Source of the DNA: Arthrobacter sp. StoSoilB19
Lineage (GTDB): Bacteria; Actinomycetota; Actinomycetes; Actinomycetales; Micrococcaceae
Reading direction: 5' to 3'
Assembly (NCBI RefSeq): GCF_019977275.1
Contig: NZ_AP024650.1
Span: forward strand, 186,001 to 250,000
Length of the DNA stretch: 64,000 nucleotides
Position 1 is the first letter of the stretch; every line of letters begins with the position of its first letter. Position numbers and translations under genes: made by a program. Below the pieces are notes generated by a model, which worked only from the letters and a program-made list of their open reading frames with translations, had not been told where the DNA came from and did no database searches. Of the stretch, positions 54,404-62,470 are shown one piece after another.

Positions 54404-54437
54404 AAGCCCCGCCACTCCGCAAGGAGCGGCGGGGCTT
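54404..54437 (+). terminator. Rho-independent terminator after clpC
   Basis: AAGCCCCGCCACTCC (54404-54418) pairs with GGAGCGGCGGGGCTT (54423-54437) around GCAA with one mismatch, 13 bases after the clpC stop. Two copies of GGCTGGGTCCGGCGC follow at about 54463 and 54486. Confidence 0.8.
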
Positions 54438-54603
54438 CCGCTTGTTAACCACCCCTCCGCCGGCTGGGTCCGGCGCTTTCATCCCTGGCTGGGTCCGGCG
54501 CCGGGGCCGGAGCGAACCCAGCCACGGAAAACGCACCCGGGCGCGCAGCCGGGCAGTGCGTGGCGGCTGTGCTCCAGGACACAAAACGTGTTGAATCGGG
54601 GGC

Positions 54604-56727
54604 ATGGCTAACTTGGAACCGGCGATCCCGGATGAGCAACCACTGACCCCTTTCCACGACCTCGACCACTACCTGTCCATCCCGCGGGTAAGCGGCCTGG
54701 CCCTGAGCCCGGACGGCTCGCGGCTGGTCACCACCGTCAGCACCCTGAACGGCAAAGGCACCGAATTCGCCACTGCACTGTGGGAGCTGGACCCGGCCGG
54801 GCAGAAGCATGCGCGGCGAATTACGCGCAGTGCCAAGGGCGAAGCCGGTGCCGCTTTCTCGGCCAACGGCGACGTCTACTTCACGTCCGCGCGTCCCGAC
54901 CCGGACAGCCCCGACGAGGAACCGGTGAACGCCCTGTGGGTGCTTCCGGCGGACGGCGGGGAAGCCAGGGTGGCCCTCAGCCGGCCCGGCGGCATCAGCA
55001 AAGTGCTGACGGCCAGAGGCGCGGACGCGGCGTTCGTGACGGCCGAGGTCCTTGCAGGGTCCATGGACGAGGAAGACGACGCCGACCGGCGCAAGACGCG
55101 CAAGGACCGGAAAGTCTCTGCCATCCTGCACAGCGAATATCCGGTCCGATACTGGGACGCGGACCTGGGGCCGGGCCAGCCGCGGATCTTTGCGGTGGAA
55201 GCGGGGGAGGACAAGGCGCCCGGCAAACCGGCAACTGTTGACGCCACCGCCCCGCTGGTCCTGCGTAACCTGACGCCGGACGCCGGGCCCCGGCTGCGGG
55301 AAGCGGAGACCGTGGTCAGCCCTGACGGCAAGACCATCTACAGCAGTTACACCAAACCACTGGCCAAGGCGGACAGCAGGTCCGTCCTGGTGGCGGTGGA
55401 TGTGGCATCCGGCGGGCTCAAGGTGCTGTTGAACCAGGAGGGAATGAGCTACTTCCCGGGTCCGGTCAGCCCTGACGGCCGGACCCTGGTGGTGGTCAGC
55501 GAAAGCGACTCCACCCCGCAGCAGGCCCCCGACATCAAGATGCACCTCCTGGACGTCTCCGGCGGGGCCGCCGGGAACGCCGCGGGCCTGCAGCCCCTGG
55601 CCCACGACTGGGACCGTTGGCCCAAGCCTGCAGCGTGGCTCCCCGATGGCTCTGCCCTCCTGGTCACAGCGGACGACGACGGCGCGTCGCCGGTTTTCCG
55701 GGTCAGCATTCCGTCGGCTGCCGCTGAGGTTGGCGTCACCCGGGTGACGCAGGACGCCGCGGCATATTCCGACGTCGTCATTTCTCCAGAGGGGCGGAGC
55801 GCGTATGCCCTGCGCAGCTCCTACGAATTTCCGGCCGAAGCCGTCCGGATCGACCTGGCCACAGGGGAAACAACCCGCCTCCCGGCTCCTGCGGAACGTC
55901 CCAGCCTCCCGGGGCGGCTGGAACGCATCGCGGCCGCCGCAGCCGATGGGTCCCGGGTGCCTGCCTACCTGGCCCTGCCGGAGGGCGCCTCCGCAAGTGA
56001 GCCGGCGCCGCTGCTCCTGTGGATCCATGGCGGTCCACTGGGATCCTGGAACGCCTGGACGTGGCGCTGGAACCCGTGGCTTCTGGCTGCCCGGGGATAT
56101 GCGGTGCTGCTGCCGGATCCCGCGTTGTCCACGGGATACGGGCAGTCGTACATCCAGCGGGGCTGGGGCTCATGGGGGAAGGCGCCCTTCACCGACCTGA
56201 TGGCCGTGACCGATGCGGCCGTGGAACGGCCCGACGTCGATGAGTCCCGGACCGCGGCGATGGGCGGCTCCTTTGGCGGGTACATGGCCAACTGGGTTGC
56301 AGGCAACACGGACCGGTTCAAGGCAGTTGTCACCCATGCCAGCCTGTGGGCCCTGGACCAGTTCGGGCCCACCACGGACGCCTCCCAGTACTGGCTGAAG
56401 GAAATGACCGAGGAGATGGCACTCGAGAACTCGCCGCACCTGCATGCGGAGAATATCGGCACGCCCATGTTGGTGATCCATGGGGACAAGGACTACAGGG
56501 TGCCCATCGGCGAGGGCCTGCGGCTTTGGTACGAACTGCTGTCCAAGTCCCGGCTCGCGGCGGACCAGGACGGGCAGACCCCGCACCGGTTCCTGTACTT
56601 CCCGGACGAAAACCACTGGGTCCTCCAGCCGCAGCACGCCAAGGTCTGGTACCAGGTGGTGGAGTGGTTCCTGGCACGGAACGTCCTGGGCAAGGACATC
56701 GAACTGCCGGCAGAACTCGGCCTCTAA
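54604..56727 (+). CDS. S9 family peptidase (acylaminoacyl-peptidase/prolyl oligopeptidase type)
   Basis: A 707-residue serine peptidase. The N-terminal 430 residues form a beta-propeller with WD/PD40-like strands (VSGLALSPDGSRLVTTVS; PGPVSPDGRTLVVVSES). The C-terminal catalytic domain has LLLWIHGGPLGSWNAW, the nucleophile Ser556 in MGGSFGGYMANW, the Asp in LVIHGDKDYRVPIGEG and the His in PDENHWV. It has no signal peptide, so it probably cleaves short peptides in the cytoplasm. It stands alone after the clpC terminator. Confidence 0.92.
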   Translation: MANLEPAIPDEQPLTPFHDLDHYLSIPRVSGLALSPDGSRLVTTVSTLNGKGTEFATALWELDPAGQKHARRITRSAKGEAGAAFSANGDVYFTSARPDPDSPDEEPVNALWVLPADGGEARVALSRPGGISKVLTARGADAAFVTAEVLAGSMDEEDDADRRKTRKDRKVSAILHSEYPVRYWDADLGPGQPRIFAVEAGEDKAPGKPATVDATAPLVLRNLTPDAGPRLREAETVVSPDGKTIYSSYTKPLAKADSRSVLVAVDVASGGLKVLLNQEGMSYFPGPVSPDGRTLVVVSESDSTPQQAPDIKMHLLDVSGGAAGNAAGLQPLAHDWDRWPKPAAWLPDGSALLVTADDDGASPVFRVSIPSAAAEVGVTRVTQDAAAYSDVVISPEGRSAYALRSSYEFPAEAVRIDLATGETTRLPAPAERPSLPGRLERIAAAAADGSRVPAYLALPEGASASEPAPLLLWIHGGPLGSWNAWTWRWNPWLLAARGYAVLLPDPALSTGYGQSYIQRGWGSWGKAPFTDLMAVTDAAVERPDVDESRTAAMGGSFGGYMANWVAGNTDRFKAVVTHASLWALDQFGPTTDASQYWLKEMTEEMALENSPHLHAENIGTPMLVIHGDKDYRVPIGEGLRLWYELLSKSRLAADQDGQTPHRFLYFPDENHWVLQPQHAKVWYQVVEWFLARNVLGKDIELPAELGL

Positions 56728-56884
56728 GCTGTTGGATACTCCGGCTCGGAGGCTGGGGCATTTGCCGCTTGCTGCTCGTTCCTCCCCGCTGGCCCCCTGC
56801 CTCGCAAGCTCGGCCGGGGACCCTCACCAGCGTGGGCCCAGCTTTGACGCAAGCTGCGCAAATGTCCCAGCCTCCTTCGCCTCG

Positions 56885-56890
56885 TAGGAT
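56885..56890 (+). promoter_or_regulatory. -10 hexamer six bases before the ArgA-like GTG
   Basis: TAGGAT is followed by AGCTCT and GTG 56897, with no Shine-Dalgarno, a clear leaderless pattern. Confidence 0.5.
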
Positions 56891-56896
56891 AGCTCT

Positions 56897-57406
56897 GTGA
56901 CCGACTCCTTCCACATCCGCCCAGCACGCACCAGCGACGTCCCTGCCATCAAGAAGCTGGTGGCGCCCCTGGCAGAGGAGCGCATCCTGATGGCAAAGGA
57001 GACGGTGGCGTACTACGAGAGCCTCCAGGAGTTCCGCATTGCCGAGTCCAGCGACGGCGAAATGATCGGCTGTGGCGCCCTGCACGTGATGTGGGAGGAC
57101 CTTGCGGAAATCCGCACCCTCGCGGCTTCGGGCGAATGGCGCGGCAAAGGGGTGGGGCACGTCCTGGTGGAAAGCCTGCTGGAGGAGGCCCGTGCCCTTG
57201 GTGTCTCCCGGGTCTTCTGCCTCACCTTCGAAGTGGACTTCTTCAAGCGCCACGGCTTCGAAGTGATGGCGGACCAGTCGGCGGTGGACCCGGAAGTGTA
57301 CTCCGAGCTGCTGCGCTCCCATGACGAAGGCGTGGCGGAGTTCCTGGACCTGGCCCGGGTCAAGCCCAACACCCTGGGCAACACCCGGATGATCCGCACC
57401 CTCTAA
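56897..57406 (+). CDS. GNAT family amino-acid N-acetyltransferase (short ArgA type)
   Basis: A 169-residue acetyltransferase. IRPARTSDVPAIKKLVAPL opens the GNAT fold, ASGEWRGKGVGHVLVESLLEEA is the acetyl-CoA loop, and VFCLTFEVDFFKRHGFEV with NTRMIRTL at the end match the short N-acetylglutamate synthases of actinobacteria. The proposed reaction is acetyl-CoA plus glutamate to N-acetylglutamate, the first step of arginine synthesis. No arginine gene is adjacent, so the substrate is family-based. Confidence 0.8.
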   Translation: MTDSFHIRPARTSDVPAIKKLVAPLAEERILMAKETVAYYESLQEFRIAESSDGEMIGCGALHVMWEDLAEIRTLAASGEWRGKGVGHVLVESLLEEARALGVSRVFCLTFEVDFFKRHGFEVMADQSAVDPEVYSELLRSHDEGVAEFLDLARVKPNTLGNTRMIRTL

Positions 57407-57458
57407 CGCTGTTCCGCACCCTTCAAAGCCAACCGCGGGAGCACGGGGGACTGCCGTA

Positions 57459-57487
57459 TTGGCTTTACTCGAATTGATGGATAAACT
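57459..57487 (+). promoter_or_regulatory. Promoter-like pair upstream of the dhaKLM leader
   Basis: TTGGCT (57459-57464) and TAAACT (57482-57487) are 17 bases apart. Transcription would start near 57494, 30 bases before a terminator-like hairpin and 180 bases before dhaK. Confidence 0.4.
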
Positions 57488-57517
57488 ACTGCAGGCCGGT
57501 ATGTGGGGGGCCTCAGG

Positions 57518-57547
57518 AAAGGGACAGTCATTGGGGGCTGTCCCTTT
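57518..57547 (+). terminator. Terminator-like hairpin in the dhaKLM leader
   Basis: AAAGGGACAG (57518-57527) pairs perfectly with CTGTCCCTTT (57538-57547) around a 10-base loop. It may end the upstream acetyltransferase message, or act as an attenuator in the dha leader. Confidence 0.55.
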
Positions 57548-57676
57548 GCTGCGTCCCGGGCCGGCGGTTCCGGGAAGCGGGCGGCAAACCCGGGCAGGAA
57601 GAACCTACCGCCACCTGCGATGACGGTAGTAGGGTCGGAAAACACACCCTTCAGGAGCACAGCCAGGAGCAACGCC

Positions 57677-58678
57677 GTGAAGAAACTCATCAACGATCCA
57701 AAATCCGTTGTCCAGGAAGCTGTCCAGGGCTTCGGCATGGCTTACGCCGGGCTGGTGACGGTCAGCGAAGACCCCATCTACATCACGCGCAAGGACGCGC
57801 CGGTGGCCGGCAAGGTGGGGCTGGTTTCCGGCGGCGGAAGCGGCCACGAGCCGCTGCATGCCGGCTACGTGGGGAAGGGAATGCTCGACGCCGCGGTGCC
57901 GGGGGCGGTGTTCACCTCACCCACGCCGGACCAGATCCTTCCCGCCACCCTGGCAGTCGACTCAGGTGCCGGCGTCGTGCACATCGTCAAGAACTACACC
58001 GGCGACGTCCTGAATTTTGAGACGGCGGCCGAACTGGCCGAGGCGGAGGGCGTGAGCGTCCGCACCGTCCTGGTCAATGACGACGTCGCCGTGGAGGACT
58101 CCCTGTACACGGCCGGCCGCCGCGGGGTGGGCGGCACAGTGCTGGTGGAGAAGATCGCAGGAGCCGCCGCCGAGCGCGGGGACGACCTGGACGCCGTCGC
58201 TGCCATCGGCGAACGGGTCAACGCCAATGTCAGGACCATGGGCGTGGCCCTGTCCGCCTGCACCGTACCCCACGCGGGCACGCCCAGTTTCGACCTCGCA
58301 GAGGACGAGATCGAGATCGGCATTGGCATCCACGGCGAGCCGGGCAGGCACCGCATCCCCATGGAAAACGCGGACAGCATCACCAACCGCCTGCTGGAAC
58401 CGGTCCTGGCTGATTTGAAGATCAGTTCGGGGGACAGGGTGCTGCTGTTCGTCAACGGCATGGGCGGCACACCGCTGAGCGAGCTGTACATCGTGTACCG
58501 GCGGGCCGTGCAGGTGCTCGCCGAAGCAGGTGCCTCGGTGGAACGATCGCTGGTGGGCAACTACATCACGGCCCTGGAGATGCAGGGCTGCTCCATTTCG
58601 GTCCTCCGGCTGGACGACGAGCTCACGGAACTGTGGGATGCACCCGTGCACACCGCCGCCCTTCGCTGGGGCGTGTGA
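57677..58678 (+). CDS. dhaK: Dihydroxyacetone kinase subunit DhaK
   Basis: A 333-residue subunit that binds dihydroxyacetone. GTG 57677 has AGGAG seven bases upstream; the long in-frame extension lacks similarity. [19 protein letters not shown] and [14 protein letters not shown] are family motifs. His219 in GIGIHGEPG corresponds to the His that forms the covalent hemiaminal with substrate in E. coli DhaK. With DhaL and DhaM it phosphorylates dihydroxyacetone at the expense of PEP through the PTS chain. GTGA overlap with dhaL. Confidence 0.95.
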   Translation: MKKLINDPKSVVQEAVQGFGMAYAGLVTVSEDPIYITRKDAPVAGKVGLVSGGGSGHEPLHAGYVGKGMLDAAVPGAVFTSPTPDQILPATLAVDSGAGVVHIVKNYTGDVLNFETAAELAEAEGVSVRTVLVNDDVAVEDSLYTAGRRGVGGTVLVEKIAGAAAERGDDLDAVAAIGERVNANVRTMGVALSACTVPHAGTPSFDLAEDEIEIGIGIHGEPGRHRIPMENADSITNRLLEPVLADLKISSGDRVLLFVNGMGGTPLSELYIVYRRAVQVLAEAGASVERSLVGNYITALEMQGCSISVLRLDDELTELWDAPVHTAALRWGV

Positions 58679-59313
58679 CCGTGGTCCTGGACGCCAATTG
58701 GGCCGTGAAATGGCTGACCCTGTGCGCGCAGGCCATGGCTGAACACCGCGTTGAACTGATCGAACTGGACCGTGCCATCGGGGACTCGGACCACGGTGAG
58801 AACATGGACCGCGGCTTCCAGGCCGTCCTGGCCAAGCTGGGCGAATCCACGCCGGAGACGCCCGGGGCGGCGTTGAAGATGACGGCCATGACCCTGATGT
58901 CCAAGGTGGGCGGAGCCGCCGGTCCCCTCTACGGCACCGCGTTCCTTCGCGCCGCCACCGCCTTCGGCGACGCGCCCGAGATTGATCCGGCAGGGCTGGC
59001 CTCTGCCCTGGAGGCTGCCCGGGACGGGATCGTGGCGCGCGGGAAGGCGGAGAGCGGCGACAAGACCATGGTGGATGCGTGGACGCCGGCAGTTGATGCG
59101 GCCCGGGCCGCGGCTGACGGCGACGGCACGGACGTCCTTGGCGTCCTGGTGGCAGCCGCGGAAGCCGCCGAGGCCGGGGCAGTGGCCACCGATCCCCTCA
59201 TCGCAAGGAAAGGCCGGGCCAGCTACCTTGGCGAACGCAGCGCCGGCCACCGGGACCCCGGCGCTGTGTCCAGTGCGCTGATCCTGCGTGCGGCCGTTGG
59301 GGCGGCTGCGTGA
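58675..59313 (+). CDS. dhaL: Dihydroxyacetone kinase ADP-binding subunit DhaL
   Basis: A 212-residue subunit holding ADP as a phosphate-relay cofactor. The Asp-rich magnesium site is [31 protein letters not shown] and [10 protein letters not shown] are conserved nucleotide-site motifs, and [14 protein letters not shown] closes the protein. GTG 58675 overlaps the dhaK stop, and the stop overlaps the dhaM start, so the three subunits are translationally coupled. Confidence 0.95.
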   Translation: MTVVLDANWAVKWLTLCAQAMAEHRVELIELDRAIGDSDHGENMDRGFQAVLAKLGESTPETPGAALKMTAMTLMSKVGGAAGPLYGTAFLRAATAFGDAPEIDPAGLASALEAARDGIVARGKAESGDKTMVDAWTPAVDAARAAADGDGTDVLGVLVAAAEAAEAGAVATDPLIARKGRASYLGERSAGHRDPGAVSSALILRAAVGAAA

Positions 59314-60059
59314 CCGTAAGCATCGTGGTGGTGTCCCACAGCGAAAAGATCGCCGACGGCGCCGTGGAGCTTGCCGCCCAGATGGCTCCCGACGTGGTGA
59401 TCCTGCCCGCCGGCGGCACCGACGACGGCAGGATCGGCACCAGCCTGGAGAAGGTGCTGGCAGCCCTTGAACAGGCCGGCGATAAACAGCGCAATGCACA
59501 AGAGGCCGGCGCGGAACAGCCCGGAGTGCAGCCCGGCGGGAACGGCACGGTGATCCTGACGGACCTTGGATCAGCGGTGATGACGGCCGAAGCGGCGCTG
59601 GAGTTCCTGGAGGATGCCGCCGGCGTCCTGCTCGCCGACGCGCCGCTGGTGGAAGGGCTGGTGGCCGCTGCGGTTGCCGCCCAGGGCGGAGCAGATGTGC
59701 AGGCGGTCCGGGCGGCGGCTGAAGCGGCAGGCGGTCCGGCCCGCCGGCCCGAACCCGCACGGGCCGGGGGAGCGGGGCAGGGACCTGTCAGCAGCGCCGC
59801 ACCGGATTCCACCGGCGACTTTGAACTTGTGAACCAGGCCGGGATGCACGCCCGGCCGGCCGCGAAAGTGGCAGGGGGCCTGGCCTCGCTGGATGCCGAG
59901 GTCACCATCAACGGGGTGGATGGCGCGTCCATGACGGGGTTGATGACCCTCGGCGCCGGCAAGGGCACCGTGCTGCACGTGGAAGCGTGGGGGACGGATG
60001 CGGAACGGGCAGTGGAGTACGTCGGCGGCCTGGTGCAGGCCGGCTTCGGCGAGCCCTAA
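59310..60059 (+). CDS. dhaM: Dihydroxyacetone kinase phosphotransfer subunit DhaM with fused HPr domain
   Basis: A 249-residue two-domain protein. Residues 1-130 are the EIIA-Man-like DhaM domain with the phosphorylated His in VVVSHSEKIADG. After a Gly/Ala/Pro-rich linker (about 131-170) comes an HPr domain with the active His in NQAGMHARPAAKVA. Unlike E. coli DhaM there is no EI-like third domain, so phosphate must come from a general EI encoded elsewhere. DhaM rephosphorylates the ADP in DhaL. Confidence 0.93.
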   Translation: MTVSIVVVSHSEKIADGAVELAAQMAPDVVILPAGGTDDGRIGTSLEKVLAALEQAGDKQRNAQEAGAEQPGVQPGGNGTVILTDLGSAVMTAEAALEFLEDAAGVLLADAPLVEGLVAAAVAAQGGADVQAVRAAAEAAGGPARRPEPARAGGAGQGPVSSAAPDSTGDFELVNQAGMHARPAAKVAGGLASLDAEVTINGVDGASMTGLMTLGAGKGTVLHVEAWGTDAERAVEYVGGLVQAGFGEP

Positions 60060-60095
60060 GCCCGATGGCGGGTTCCTGCGAATAAGCTCGATGGC

Positions 60096-60269
60096 ATGGA
60101 ACGGCCGCTTGCAGAGAACCCCCAGGAAATCGAAGTGCTGGACGGCCAAATCTCCGTGGAGGAACTGCTCGCCGAACTCGGCTTCGATTGGAGCGCCCAG
60201 CCCGTGGGTGGCGGTCCGGCGGCCGGAACCGCTGAAGGCGAAACCTTCACCCAGCCCGTGCTGTTCTAG
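60096..60269 (+). CDS. 57-residue acidic small protein
   Basis: ATG 60096 lies 37 bases after dhaM. The peptide MERPLAENPQEIEVLDGQI and EELLAELGFDWSAQP is acidic with an amphipathic helix; the rest is Gly/Ala/Thr-rich and ends QPVLF. No membrane segment. It could belong to the dha operon. I do not recognise a family, and the evidence is only codon pattern, position and lack of a competing frame. Confidence 0.45.
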   Translation: MERPLAENPQEIEVLDGQISVEELLAELGFDWSAQPVGGGPAAGTAEGETFTQPVLF

Positions 60270-60289
60270 TCCGGTGCCGCCCGGTCCAG

Positions 60290-60790
60290 TTACCGGGATG
60301 CAGGCTGCTGGTGCAGTCCGGCGTCGTCCAGGACGACGGACGCAGACAGGACCTTGCCGCATTGTTCACCGAAGGGGTAGGCCACCTGCGGCCTGAATTC
60401 CAGGGTGCGTACCGGCAGTGCGGTTCCCTCCGGCGCTGCACCGGACACGGTCACCGTCATGGGCGATTCCGTCAGGGTATCCAGCATCAGCACAGCGGTC
60501 TTGGTGCCATCGGGCGAGGCAGTGGCCGAACAGGCGCCCTCGCGGCTGCACCCCGCGTCCACGGAAGTGCTGCCCGGGCGGAGTTCGACGTCGGCCTCCT
60601 TGCAGGTGCCGTCCTGGCAGGCGCGGACGTGCAGCGCCGCCACCTTCGGCGAGTAGCCGGCGCTGACGGTGATGGAAACGGCGGTGGCCTGCGCGATTGC
60701 GGGGCAGGCGCTGCCGGCAGGCCCGCAGGCGGAGATAAGGGCGGAGATGAGCGCGGTCGTCAATGCCAGGAGCAGTCCGGGCTTGTGCAT
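60290..60790 (-). CDS. Putative lipoprotein of unknown function
   Basis: A 166-residue protein with a signal peptide ending in a lipobox-like LISAC at residues 18-22 (LISALISACGPAGSAC), so it is probably acylated and surface-anchored. The mature part has paired Cys residues (RACQDGTCK; AGCSREGACS) that may form disulfides, and a beta-rich pattern. No enzymatic motif is seen. It stands 80 bases upstream-strand neighbour to the DUF3592 gene on the same strand. Confidence 0.7.
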   Translation of the reverse strand: MHKPGLLLALTTALISALISACGPAGSACPAIAQATAVSITVSAGYSPKVAALHVRACQDGTCKEADVELRPGSTSVDAGCSREGACSATASPDGTKTAVLMLDTLTESPMTVTVSGAAPEGTALPVRTLEFRPQVAYPFGEQCGKVLSASVVLDDAGLHQQPASR

Positions 60791-60869
60791 GCTTTCAGGC
60801 TACGTCGGGCGGGCCCGCGCAGGGCCGGATCGGCGTCAATTGGAGGCAGCATTGTTATGCCTCCACGGC

Positions 60870-61301
60870 CTAACCCAGCGGGAAGATGCCGATGAACCAG
60901 AACAGCGCGATGGCAAAGACCGAGAAAAACGCGATCAGGCAGCCCATGGCGGTGCGCGGCTCCGAGGAAACCTGCAGGGATTCGTTGGGGTTCTGCGGGT
61001 TGTAGGCCACCTCGATGAGGGCTCCCGGCACAGGCTGCTCCACCCCGGAGATCTCCGACTTGCCCATGAAGAGGGTGCCGTGCGGATCGGTGAACTGGTA
61101 GGTGGGGTAGTGGCGGAGGTTCCGGTTGGCGCCGCCCACGCCGCTGGTCCAGCCGGTGGTGCTGCCGGTGACGGTCGCCTGTACCTTGGGCCAGGCCGCC
61201 ATCTGCTGTTCCTGGCGCTTGGTCCTGCGGGCCGCACGGACCAGCGAAAATATCGCGGCGGCAACGAACAATGCCCACACGATGTACAGAATGGTTTTCA
61301 T
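60870..61301 (-). CDS. DUF3592 domain membrane protein
   Basis: A 143-residue protein with one N-terminal helix (residues 3-21, ILYIVWALFVAAAIFSLV) and one C-terminal helix (about 121-141, LIAFFSVFAIALFWFIGIF). The loop between, WPKVQATVTGS, FTDPHGTLFMG and ALIEVAYNPQNPNES, is the DUF3592 pattern. Function unknown. GGGGGAGCC just upstream of ATG may be the ribosome site. Confidence 0.8.
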   Translation of the reverse strand: MKTILYIVWALFVAAAIFSLVRAARRTKRQEQQMAAWPKVQATVTGSTTGWTSGVGGANRNLRHYPTYQFTDPHGTLFMGKSEISGVEQPVPGALIEVAYNPQNPNESLQVSSEPRTAMGCLIAFFSVFAIALFWFIGIFPLG

Positions 61302-61367
61302 GGCTCCCCCCGGTTCCGGTCACCAAGAAGTATGCCATCCCGGCCTGGCCCTTGAGGGTCCAGCAGG

Positions 61368-62288
61368 TCAGGCGGGGAGCCGGTAGCCGCCGTCGTGGAT
61401 CTCGGCGAGGCCGTCCGCCAGCAGTCCCGCCAGCGCCCGCTCCAGCTGCTCGGGGGCGGAGTTGAGCCGGTGCAGCGCGGCGAGGGGCACGCCGATGCCC
61501 TCGGCGGTGAACCCAAGGTCGGCGGGCTCGCGCTGGAACATGTCGGCCGGCACGGGAGTTTCCGCCAGCCGCAGCACGGCCAGCACCGCACCGCGGACCT
61601 GGCGGTCAGTGCCGTGCCACGCCTGGCCTTTGGGAACGTACGACGGCGGGGGCTCACCCGCGGCGAGCCACGCACAGGAGTCTTTCACCGGGCAGGCAGC
61701 GCACTTGGGTGCCCGGGCCGTGCACACCAGCGCCCCCAGTTCCATGACCGCAGCGTTCCAGCGCACGGAGGTTTCGTCGTCGTCCGGCAACAGGGCGGCG
61801 GCCAACCGCATCTCCGCAGCGGTCAGTGCAGGCGCGGGGAGCGCGACGCCGGACACCAGGCGGGCGTGCACCCGCCGGATGTTGGTGTCCACCACAGTCT
61901 CGCGGCGGCCATATGCGAAGGCGGCCACCGCGGCGGCCGTGTAGCTGCCCACTCCGGGCAAGGCCAGCAGTTCCGTGTAGGTGCCGGGGACATGGCCGCC
62001 GTGGTCCTCGACGATTGCTGTGGCTGCGGCGTGCAGGCGAAGGGCACGCCGGGGGTAGCCCAGCCGGCCCCATGAACGGACCGCTTCACCTGCCGGTTCG
62101 CCGGCCAGGCCGGCCGGCGTGGGCCACCGCTTGAGCCACTCGTGCCAGACCGGGAGGACCCGGACCACGGGGGTCTGCTGCAGCATGATCTCGCTGACCA
62201 GCACACCCCACGGCGAGCAGCCAGGTTCGCGCCAGGGCAGGTCCCGGGCGATTCCGGCGAACCAGGAGTTGATCCGGTGATGGAGCAA
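61368..62288 (-). CDS. mutY: A/G-specific adenine glycosylase
   Basis: About 306 residues as drawn. It removes adenine mispaired with 8-oxoguanine. The catalytic Glu is in SEIMLQQTPV, the helix-hairpin-helix is LPGVGSYTAAAVAAFAYG, the catalytic Asp is in VVDTNIRRVHARL, and four Cys of the Fe-S loop are in CTARAPKCAACPVKDSC. The C-terminal domain is short, as in many actinobacteria. The TTG at 62288 is the only standard in-frame start and has no usable ribosome site. The frame stays open 22 codons further to an ATC placed six bases after a TACAGT -10 box, so the true start is unsettled. Confidence 0.92.
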   Translation of the reverse strand: MLHHRINSWFAGIARDLPWREPGCSPWGVLVSEIMLQQTPVVRVLPVWHEWLKRWPTPAGLAGEPAGEAVRSWGRLGYPRRALRLHAAATAIVEDHGGHVPGTYTELLALPGVGSYTAAAVAAFAYGRRETVVDTNIRRVHARLVSGVALPAPALTAAEMRLAAALLPDDDETSVRWNAAVMELGALVCTARAPKCAACPVKDSCAWLAAGEPPPSYVPKGQAWHGTDRQVRGAVLAVLRLAETPVPADMFQREPADLGFTAEGIGVPLAALHRLNSAPEQLERALAGLLADGLAEIHDGGYRLPA

Positions 62289-62360
62289 CTCCAGGTCTGC
62301 AGGGCCGGTGGGAGCGACCGCGGCGCGGGCGGCGGTGGAGGTTTCAGTGTCGATGCCAAC

Positions 62361-62366
62361 ACTGTA
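62361..62366 (-). promoter_or_regulatory. -10 hexamer upstream of mutY
   Basis: On the minus strand TACAGT is followed by GTTGGC and then ATC in the mutY frame (62354-62352). The spacing matches the leaderless pattern seen at serS and other genes, but with a non-standard first codon. Confidence 0.4.
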
Positions 62367-62458
62367 GTGGATAGGTTCGGGCGGGCTGAAAACCGGGGTG
62401 TGACCAGTGCGATGGGCCTGCGGCGGCGTGGTGGCAGTGCAGATCCGGCGGCGTTCCC

Positions 62459-62464
62459 TAGCCT
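62459..62464 (+). promoter_or_regulatory. -10 hexamer six bases before ATG 62471
   Basis: TAGCCT is followed by AGAAGG and ATG. The spacer contains a weak purine tract, but it is too close to act as a ribosome site, so leaderless initiation is likely. Confidence 0.45.
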
Positions 62465-62470
62465 AGAAGG

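Noticed and set aside
51692..54415. 907-codon minus-strand open frame opposite clpC
   Set aside because: Exact antisense of a complete ClpC gene; His/Val/Gly/Leu/Asp-biased composition typical of antisense frames in high-GC DNA, no motifs or ribosome site.
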